Source: Mixia osmundae IAM 14324
Lineage: Eukaryota; Basidiomycota; Mixiomycetes; Mixiales; Mixiaceae
Assembly (NCBI RefSeq): GCF_000708205.1
Contig: NW_014575555.1
Location: 370,689 to 434,688 of the forward strand
DNA length: 64,000 nucleotides
Direction: 5' to 3'
The first letter of the stretch is position 1. Every line of letters begins with the position of its first letter. The notes under the pieces are model-generated. The model was not told the DNA's origin, searched no databases, and saw only the letters and a program-made list of their open reading frames with translations. The translations under genes and the position numbers were made by a program. Positions 55,632 to 64,000 of this stretch are shown piece by piece.

Positions 55632-58600
55632 ATGGCTTTTGGCCCAGTCTGTGCAGTAGCTCAGGACAAGACAACGCTTGTGTTCTCTTCGTCTCCCGCA
55701 CCCATGCAGCGCCATACAGATGCACGCTCGGGAGCGCCTCTACGATTTTCATCACCCGCTGCGCGGCAAGATGATTCAGCAGCCCGTCTGGCGCCACGAC
55801 GTTCAGGTGCCGGCGCTGTCAGGGTCAGACCCCAACGTACAGCCTCGTCTCAGGCGAGCAGTAGCAGTGGACCCCTTTCCGGCCACGAAGATTTCACTGA
55901 AGCCAATCTCAAGAAGCGTAGACGGAAGCGCGCACCCGTCTCGCTCACTGTCGGCCCGCCACCTGCGTTCACGTTCGTCGATACGGCCTTTCGAGGTGTC
56001 TCCTCAGCGCAGGATCTGCCATCAAGTCCAGTCTTGCCATCGGACTCTGTCGCGGGCGATGAACGACCCTCCGGCGGCCTGACTGTACGGCCGACTTTGC
56101 TGGACAGCAGACAAGACTGGAGTGACGGACTCGAGCCACCGCTGCAAGCTCACGAGGACTCACTAGACGAGCAATCGCTCGACCTCAGCTTTGCATCTGG
56201 CATGTCCATCACTACACCCTGCACTGAAGAGCCGCCGTCAGGCATGGGCAATTTGCTAGGCGGACATGATCTACTCTCTGGCATAGATCCACGAGCGCAA
56301 GCTAATCTGCTCAACGCATCACAAGACTCTTCATCACCTCACCTGATGGACATCTCGCCTGCTCAGCCGGTCGGACTGCCAGCCCCAGCGGGCATGCCTC
56401 TGCTGCCGCATGCTACTCTGCTTGCTACCTCAGCCGAACAAGATACCTCCTCCTCGCCCGATCATTCGCCGCTAAAGTCAATGATTGCTACCAGAAGACC
56501 GCTGATGGCAGCCCGGCCGGCCTTCAGCTCATCGCTCAGCTGTGGATCCACGCTCTTCGCGGACAAATTGGCTCACAGACCCAAGCTCGATAGCAATGGT
56601 CCTCGCGTTTTCGGTCGCGAGTTGTCGCCTAACAGCCTATCGCCGCACCATGCGTTGCAGAAGGTGGCAGACAACCTTGTCTCGGCCAAGCCCAGTACCT
56701 TTGGGCGAGCGCAGAGTGAAGCTACTCTATCTCTCAGCTACAAGGCGCGTGATGCAAGCTATCAAAAGCCATCGCTATCTGCTGGCTTGCCCAAGCGGCC
56801 TTCGATATCTCCCTGTCCGGTCACAAAGAAGACGTCATCTTTTCAAAGGTATGCCAAAGTGTGCCCTCTGCCGTGTGAGCTATCTGACTTTGCTCGCAGT
56901 CGTGATCGAGCGCGTCAGCTCGGTCAGGATCTAGCCGGCCCAAAGATGAGCAGTGCACCGGTCCTGCCAATCAAGTCAAGACCTGCCGTTTCACATCAGA
57001 AGCGCCTGTCAGAACCTTCCGTGCCAACCTATCGCACGCTCGCGTCGCAGCTATCAGATTCAGCCACCGGACTACCCAACGTCGCAGAAGCACTCACTCC
57101 GGACGCAATGGACATCGATCCTGCCTCACCTGCCGGCTACTTCTCCGCCAAGATGAAGCAATCTGTGCCGCCGCCATCGATTAAAAAGCTAGCCACGCTC
57201 ATCTTGCCCCAGAGCAGCCCTATCCCTCAGGTGCCGGACAGCTTCGGCGACCTGTTCAACGATCTCTCGCCAGTCGCAATGACCTATTCCACTCGCAAAC
57301 GCGATCGAGCAGAAGATGAGGATCAGATGAGTATCTGCACATCCCCAGACTCGCTCACGGTCCCATTGCCGAACGACCGAAGTACAAATCGCACAGCATT
57401 TGCTCGAGCTCAGACCACGCTAGGCATCGGCAACAGCTCTCAACGACGGTTGACCAAGCGACCTTCGCTCTCGTCGTTTGTCGAGCACACGGACGCACAA
57501 GAGGCACACCTAGTCAGACACAAGACATCCAGCTCACTCCCGTTCGCAGCGCTGGCGGCCCAATCTACGTTCCAGCACGCCGATGATTCGCCAATCAGAT
57601 TGGACCGACAGACCCTGAAGATGCGACGGGCGCAGTCCGTCTGCGCTGCACCAGCCATTGTCGTCACGCGAGATCAGCGCGTCATGCCCAAGCTCAGCTT
57701 GCTCAACAGCCCCGGTCCCTTCAGCGACGGGATCGAAGCCTCGCCGTGTGTTCGTCCGCCGATGCGTGGTCGATCCTTGACGCCCGCACTGGATAACCAC
57801 TCTGCACACTCTGAGTCGCCACCTCGCGACGACAGGAGATCCGCATCTTTCCAAGGTGTATCTCAACACCCAGCACATGAGGTCCAGCTACAGAACCCGC
57901 TTTCATCGCCCGAGCTCACGCTGCAGTTCGGCATGAACGAAGCTGAAGGCAAGGTCTTGCCGTGCCACAACGTCAAGAGCGACGGCCTCATGCGCATCAC
58001 CGCCCAAACGCTCAAGGACGTTCTGTCTGGCGTCTACGATGGCCGTGTACAGCAGACGACCATTGTCGACTGTAGATTCGATTATGAGTACATGGGCGGT
58101 CATGTCAGTGGCGCGATCAATCTAGCGAGTCAGGATGCGGTCGAAGACTACTTCCTTTGCGCTGGCGACGGCTACAATTCTACCGGTCCAGGCAGACTGC
58201 CCGAACCATCACGCAGTGGCCAGCCGCTGCCCGCTCTCCTCATCTTCCACTGTGAATTCAGCGCAAAACGAGCGCCAACAATGTATGTCTCCTCGTCTCC
58301 AAGCTTTCGCGGATGCTGACCGCATGATGCTGACAGGGCTTGTCATCTGCGAAGTAAGGATAGGACCCGAAACGTGCATGTCTATCCCGCTGTGCACTAT
58401 CCGGAGGTCTACGTACTGGAGGATGGCTACGAGGGCTTCTGGAAGCAATATCCTGCAAGTCGCTCTGTTACGCCGCGCCGGAGTATGATATGCTAACGAG
58501 TATCTGCTTGCAGGACCTCTGCATCGGTGGCTACGTCCCCATGGACGATCCCAAACACCGCACGCATCGCTATGACCAGCTCAACAAGTTCAGAACCTTT

Positions 58601-58861
58601 GATCGCGCCAAGTCTTACACCTTTGGTCAACAGGCGATCGCAGTCGAGCCAGCTCAGCAAGCATCTCGCAGGCTAGCAGACATCGTCGATCTGACCTCGA
58701 GCCCTTCGGGCACTGATAGCCCGATCGGCAAGGCTCAGCTCAACCGCTTCAAACAAAACAAGGCCGGCTTGCTCAAATTTGGCTCTACGGCGAATTCAAA
58801 GTCTGGGAGCCGTAAGCCGTTCGAGCGGGCGACCACAACAGCCGGACTCTTCCGACAATGA
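55632..58861 (+). CDS. CDC25: CDC25-type M-phase inducer phosphatase
   Basis: Dual-specificity phosphatase that removes inhibitory phosphates from Cdk1. Exons 55632-56848, 56900-58282, 58337-58454 and 58514-58861, about 1021 residues. The long N-terminal regulatory part is Ser/Pro-rich. The rhodanese-like catalytic domain starts near KVLPCHNVKSDGLMRITAQTL, with IVDCRFDYEYMGGHVSGAINL and the active site LLIFHCEFSAKRAPTM (CX5R intact), then DRTRNVHVYPAVHYPEVYVLEDGYEGFWKQYP. The intron 56849-56899 is 51 nt, in frame and without stop, but has perfect GT, CTGAC and CAG sites, so it is probably spliced. The intron 58455-58513 is GC-AG with a consensus GCAAGT donor and GCTAACG branch site. Confidence 0.95.
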
Positions 58862-58985
58862 TCACGACAGTGTAGATCAGCTCGATGTTGTTCTTTGCTG
58901 TCAGCATTAGATGTATTCATTTAGGATTCTGCCGAGCGAGTGATGCCAGACGAGATGCACCTTCGTACAACGCTGACGCTGACGC

Positions 58986-60086
58986 TCATGAGTCTTTCTT
59001 ACTGTCTGCAGATTGTCCACCGATCATCTTATGTTCTAGCCCTCTGAGCAGCTCGATCGAATTGAGCGCGTTGATGCTCATGAGAGCGGCGGGAATGAAG
59101 ATGAGGACCATGATGAGAATGGAGAAGATGAGGATCGGGTTGACAAAGGTGTAGCGATAGCTCAGGCCCGAATTGGGGTCTGGCATCTCTTGCACACGAG
59201 GAGCTGCCTGAGATGGCATCTGGTCGACCTCTGCATCTTCGAGTACGCCCTCTGAAGTGTCAGGACTGAGCGCTGCGCCAGAGTTCTCCCAAGACTGTCG
59301 GGATGCCGCGGCTTGGGGTGCTTCGCCTGAAGCGAGCGGCAGATGACTCTGCAATACAGAGCTCGGTGAGGTGTACTGCTCGAGGCTGCCGTTCATCTCC
59401 GCGTGCTCTGCATCGAGATAGCTTGGTCGAGCATCATAGGCAGGCGATAGAGCAGGCTGATCGGTCGCTGCATCAGCCTCATTGTCGATCTCGAGCTGTC
59501 GTCTGCGCAATCGGCGTCGAAGGGTTTGTTCGCCCACAGTCGACACAATGACCGACGGGTCATCGCTCAGCAGCGTAGCCAGCCGCTCATCTGTCGTACT
59601 CAGTCTGAGCATGCGCCTCTGCAGAGTCAAAGACAGACGTACTCAGCTTGCGGAGGATGTCCTTGCGCGAAGAGGTCGAGGCTGACTTGAGCTGCTTCGA
59701 ATCGCTCTCGAGGCTGTGCCAGGTCATCTCCGAATCGTCATGACAGCGAGTGAGAGCATCGATCCGCCTCAAGCTGTCCTTGCGCGAGCAGTAAGGCACA
59801 TGGATTCGTGAATCTGCAGCGTGGTAAGGCGCCTTGAGTGTGGTGAGGTGGGCAATATCGTCCGATCGCAGGTGAGGTATCGTTAGCAGGGTGAGGGACG
59901 GCCTGCTCTCCGCACAAGGAGCGCTCGCACTCTCCCGAAGCATCCTGTAGCTCGTCGATCAGCGAGGTCAAGGGCTGTCCTTGAACGATGTCACCCTTCG
60001 CTTTGCCAAGCCAGGAAGGGCGCTGTGTCCAGGAACGCATGCGCAGAGGCGGCAGCGGCTATCGCTAAGCAAAGTGAGCGCATCAT
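58986..60086 (-). CDS. BIG1/VOA1-type ER membrane protein
   Basis: Exons 59995-60086, 59643-59944 and 58986-59590, introns 50 and 52 nt, 332 residues. N-terminal signal peptide followed by [15 protein letters not shown], the recognisable first strand of Big1/Voa1/ATP6AP1-type proteins. The lumenal part is poorly conserved. Near the C-terminus [27 protein letters not shown] is one membrane helix, and the tail ends KKDS, a KKxx ER-retrieval signal. Big1 is needed for beta-1,6-glucan and Voa1 for V-ATPase V0 assembly; the sequence does not separate the two. An intron choice in the middle (GTACGT to CGACAG) restores a continuous frame. Confidence 0.7.
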
Positions 60087-60214
60087 TGTCGCCTTGAGAC
60101 GTCCTGATCGTCTGTCTCGCGCGCCGGCCGTACCGAGCTGGACGAGAGTCGCGACGACGTGCGACGGATCGAGGCAAAGGGAAAAGACATAAAGTGCATC
60201 GAGTCTACAGAACA

Positions 60215-62318
60215 CTAGGCGTACAGACGCTTCTCGTAGTTGGTCAGGCCATGCACGCCCCCCTCGACCTGAGCAGAAGCAGTCCGCAGCTCGAATCTGA
60301 GCTTGCCAGAGATGGCCTCTGAGCGGAACTGCGCCAGGCTCGAGACGCCAGCATCTTGGAGCGAGTGTTGCAATGCAACGTAGAGGTAAGGCAGGAAAGT
60401 CTTGAGCGAACCTCGATCTTGTACAGCTCCTGTGACGCCCTGGATGAGGATTGATCAGATCGGATGCACGCACATGAGCAGGCGGGCAGCAGGGGTGACC
60501 TACTTGGGCAACTCGCACGGTATCGCTCTCGGAAAAGTATCGTGACGTGGCAGCATTGTCGACTTCGGACTCGGCCAACGCCTGCTGGACCAGCGCCTTG
60601 GTACTCGCATTCTGCTTCTGGCCTTTCTGTTGGTGCTCCATTGCATCGATACTGCCCATACCGCGGTACTTCTTGAGCCGTTTCCCTTCGTGGTAGAAGA
60701 ACTCTCCCGGCGATTCTGTCGTGCCGGCGAGCAGGCTGCCCATCATGACAGCCGAAGCGCCGAGGACGAGCGCCTTTGCGATATGTCCGACGTTTGAGAT
60801 ACCCCCATCTGCGATGACAGGCACGCCGAACTGGTTGGCAAACTCTGCGACGGCAAAGACGGCAGTGCCTTGCGGTCGACCGACTGCAGTGACCTCTTGC
60901 GTGATGCAGATCGATCCGCTACCCATGCCCACGCGCAGACCATCAGCGCCGGCCTGAATGAGCTCGGCAGCTTGCTCCCGCGTGACGACATTGCCCGCGA
61001 TGACTTCGAGCGTGGGATGGGTGCTCTTGATCCACTTGATCATGTCGATCTGGTAGACCGAATTGCCTTGCGACGAGTCGAGCACGACGATATCCAGACC
61101 GGCCTCGACGAGCAAGTTGAGCCTATCGCGATCAGGCTCGCGCGTGCCCACAGCTGCAGCACAGTAGAGCTGTTTCGATTCTGGCTTCTTGGACGCGAGC
61201 GGGTAGTCTTTGTTCTTGAGCAGATCCGACCGGGCGAGCAAGGATCGAAGCCTGCCGTCTTCGTCGATGACGGGTAGCTTGCCCTTTTTCGAGTCTCGCA
61301 GGACCTTGTTGGCCTCTTCGAGGGTGATGCCTTCGCGTGCAACGACAAGCTCGCTTCGTGGCGTCATGACGGACTCGAGACTGGCTGTGCTTGACCTGAA
61401 CTGGATGTCTCGCGCAGTGACTATGCCCAACAGCTTGCCCTTGAGCCTGCCAGTATCTAAAGCGATCTCGCGTGAGCATAGGGACGATTGAGATGCGGCG
61501 ATGTGAACAGATTCAGTGGACATAGATCAAAGGAGTCCACATGGGATTTATCCCGATTTGCGGTAGAACGAAGGTAACTGAATTGAGATTTCTCATCACG
61601 ATAGAGCAGGGTTGGGTGATGGCATGCTGCTCAAACGCTCACCTGTGACGGGAATACCGGAGTAGCCGTATCGCTCTTTGACGTCTAGGACATCTTGGAC
61701 GATGTGGCTTGGCTGGAGACAGACTGGATCCGTGATGAAGCCGTTCTCGTACTTCTTGACTGCCTTGACTTGCCGTGCCTGTTCGGTGGGCGACATGTTG
61801 TGATGGATGACGCCTACGCCCCCGAGAAGCTGGGACAATGCAAAGGGGTCAGCAGGCGCCAAAGGGGACGCGTTCCTGACTGACCGCCATTGCCACCGCT
61901 GTCTGGTACTCCGTGACTGCAAAAAATCGTGGACCGTCAGCTTGCCTGTCAGCTGATGACACTACGATTTGCCTGTGTCCATAGGCGAAGACATAAAGGG
62001 CGTCTGCAGCTTGATGTTGCGCGTCACATGCGAGTTGAGCGTGACGGCACTAGCGGGAAAGTCGATGTGGCCCGGCAGTACAAGAAAGTCATTATCTATA
62101 AAGGATGACGAACTCATATGAGCACCCCCAGAGGTGGTTCAAGGAGCCAACGTACATGTGAGACCGCCGTGCTGACGCGAATCCATGAGCTCTCGCAGGG
62201 AGAGTCCATCCCCCCTGGTGTAGCTCGCAAGATGTGCTACTGCCTGGGAAGGATCGAGGAAGCGCGTTCCGTTGGAGGTAGACGCTTTAGGCGCCACATC
62301 CTCGCTCAAGACGACCAT
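60215..62318 (-). CDS. IMD2: Inosine-5'-monophosphate dehydrogenase
   Basis: Rate-limiting enzyme of GMP synthesis, oxidising IMP to XMP with NAD. Exons 62156-62318, 61973-62095, 61885-61916, 61643-61829, 60504-61456 and 60215-60439, 560 residues. Motifs: [51 protein letters not shown] pair ([31 protein letters not shown]), DSSQGNS, catalytic loop [32 protein letters not shown], and the flap [10 protein letters not shown]. Intron 2 (61917-61972) is GC-AG (ACAG before GCAAAT). Intron 4 (61457-61642) is 186 nt, more than three times the local norm, and contains an ATG at 61523 in frame with exon 5. Confidence 0.96.
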
Positions 62319-62398
62319 CTCGGCAGCGTCGAGCGAACTTTGGAAATTTTTGCTTGACGCGGCGCGACCCACTCCTTTCGATATTGCCACGTCGTCAA

Positions 62399-64000
62399 AT
62401 GCCAAAGTCGAAACAGAAGGCGAAGCGCAGGGCAGCCGCCACAACGCAAGATCATGATGCGCCCTCAGATATCATCGAGTCCGCTCAAGAAGCAAGCCTG
62501 GACGACATCCGCCGAGCAAATGATGAAAGTAACGACGATGACGATGACGACGATGGAGCAGTCGCAGTCGCTTCGTCTTCCTTTGCAGCGGTCAGCATAT
62601 GTAATATGACAGCATACACTTGCTGATCGTTTGCGTCTTCATCATAGCTTGCGCCTGCTGAGGACGAGCCGGAAGACGACAATGAGGACGTGGCTCCAGC
62701 AGCAGCGAAACCCAAGAAGAAGAAGGCCAGCAAGAAGAAAGCCAAGCCAGCGCCAGAATCGGACGATCTGGATGCTCTCCTTTCCGCTTACCGAGCAGAG
62801 ACGCGCGGTACTGACGCCGCTTCCGCCGCCAGTCAGTCAAACGCGTCATCTGATCTGTCCGAGTTGAATGAGCTGCTTTCTGTCGATTCCAAACGGACAG
62901 ACCCAGAAGTCGAACTACGCAAGATGTTCGGCTCTCGCGTCGTCAGTGCAGATTCGTCCGTCAGCAAATCACGAGGATCGTCGCGCTCGCGCACACTGCT
63001 CGTCAAGCCAAAGCAGACTTGGCCACCTTTTGCAGGTGCCAAGGGCGGTCTGGATATGCGCGAGCTTTCCGATCAAGATGGCATAGAGTCCAGAGGACGA
63101 GCAGAGCGATGGTTCTCCTACGAGCATTCGCCCGCATACGTAGAAGTACAGCAGCGATTCCTTGAAGCCGTCATGTCGCTCGACGGCAACAACCTTATAC
63201 CCGTTTTGCGCGTGCATCCATACCACACAGATACTCTGTTGCAGCTGTCCGAAATGGCTTTGCAGCAGGGCAATCCGAACGAAGCGCTCGATTTCCTTGA
63301 TCGCGCCATCTTTGCGTACGAAAAGGCGGCCATTCCAGCTTTCTCGCTGTCTTCTGGCAATGGCAGACTCGATTTTCTACGAATAGAGAATCGGGGCTTC
63401 TTCAGAGCACTGCTACTCAAGACAGCCAATCTCGTTCAGCGTGGTACCTATTCCGCTGCTCATGAGATTGCAAAAGCACTCTATTCGTTAGATCCGTACG
63501 ACGATCCGATGGGTGTCTTACTCTGGCTCGATTTCACAGCCGTCAAAGCGCAGCAGTACACATTCATAGAGAAGCTGCTTGCTTCTGCGCGAGAGCAGAG
63601 GAGCACTTCGGCGCCCGATATGCTCGATCTCGATGGGTATCCCGGTCTAGCCTTTGCAGCCGCACTCAGCCGATTTCTCGCTGGTGCGCAAGGCTCCGAG
63701 GAGCGGCTTGAAGAAGCTATACTCGACTTCCCAATGGTAGTCTGCTACTTGACCGACAAGCTCGGGCTGCGTACGCCCCAGATCTTCTCAGACCACGATC
63801 GATCCGCTCGAGCAGTGCCATCTGTTCGGCCAGATCACTGCGTTCATTTGCTGGCTCAGATGTATGCGCATCGATCTGCGGTGCTATACAAGCCGCCAGA
63901 AGTCCAAGCCTGGCTACAGCGAGGTATTGCAGCTTGTGAGTCGAAGCTGTCTGCATACGCAAAACCTCAAAAGGGCACCTACCCCAATGCAGAGTGCCCA
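62399..64000 (+). CDS. RQC1: TCF25/RQC1 family protein, 5' part
   Basis: Rqc1/TCF25 is a subunit of the ribosome-associated quality control complex that helps extract stalled nascent chains. Exon 1 is 62399-62590, intron 57 nt, exon 2 starts 62648 and is still open at the window end (515 residues seen). N-terminus basic then strongly acidic (a run of Asp) and Lys-rich (KKKKASKKKAK). Then ELNELLSVDSKRTDPEVELRKMFG, the TCF25 core TWPPFAGAKGGLDMREL, FSYEHSPAYVEVQQRFLEAV, LIPVLRVHPYHTDTLLQLSE, AFYEKAAIP-type DRAIFAYEKAAIPAF, NRGFFRALL and YDDPMGVLLWLD. Starts 80 bp from the divergent IMP dehydrogenase start. Confidence 0.93.

Noticed and set aside
59991-60503. Continuation of the IMP dehydrogenase frame for 170 more codons
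   Set aside because: Read-through of an intron into unrelated sequence; splicing 60440-60503 restores the conserved C-terminal [19 protein letters not shown] instead. The far end overlaps the signal peptide of the next gene in the proper frame for that gene.

Overview
The window looks like a compact, intron-rich fungal genome segment, most probably from a basidiomycete. Genes lie on both strands a few tens to hundreds of bases apart. Most are split by very short introns (about 40-60 nt), often with a CTGAC- or CTAAC-type branch site just before the 3' splice site. The gene set is fungal: FKS1 glucan synthase, an ENA-type sodium ATPase, a CFEM GPI-anchored protein and SFM1. Dispersed 5S rRNA genes and the compactness suggest a small Pucciniomycotina-type yeast genome (for example something like Mixia); the species is inference. 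Gene models were built by joining reading frames at splice sites and checking phase and conserved motifs by eye.

Layout. 0-3 kb: tandem array of secreted pepsin-family aspartic proteases (a tail, a copy with an in-frame UGA, and one intact copy). 3-6.3 kb: SFM1, a PEX11-family peroxin and two small unrecognised genes. 6.3-15.8 kb: sugar transporter, FMP52, a dysferlin-domain protein, a HIT/FHIT hydrolase, a dienelactone hydrolase, peroxisomal acyl-CoA thioesterase and a TPR protein. 15.9-18 kb: an inverted pair of 5S rRNA genes flanking a tRNA-Glu(CUC). 18-28.5 kb: PTC7, CIA2, an RKM4/SETD6-type methyltransferase, ENA ATPase, elongin A, CFEM protein and glutathione reductase. 28.6-37.4 kb: CDT2, a Baeyer-Villiger-type monooxygenase, AP-2 sigma, an MFS exporter and kynurenine aminotransferase. 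37.4-42.8 kb: SLH1/ASCC3 helicase. 42.8-44.2 kb: a gene-poor stretch with ambiguous bases. 44.2-54 kb: FKS1 and a GT49 glycosyltransferase. 55.6-64 kb: CDC25, a BIG1/VOA1-type ER protein, IMP dehydrogenase and the 5' part of TCF25/RQC1.

Themes. Cell-wall and secretory functions recur (FKS1, GT49, BIG1-like, CFEM, AP-2 sigma). So do peroxisomal ones (PEX11, TES1, the dysferlin-domain protein), cell-cycle control (CDC25, CDT2) and ribosome quality control (SLH1, TCF25). These look like housekeeping neighbours rather than one pathway cluster. I found no transposon, CRISPR array or virus-derived element.

The most notable signals are: six well-supported GC-AG introns among about 80 modelled introns; an AP-2 sigma gene cut into eight exons including 6-, 15- and 18-nt coding exons; the 5S inverted repeat with a 264-nt identical core inside diverged flanks; and an SLH1-type helicase whose second cassette has lost its recognisable ATPase motifs.
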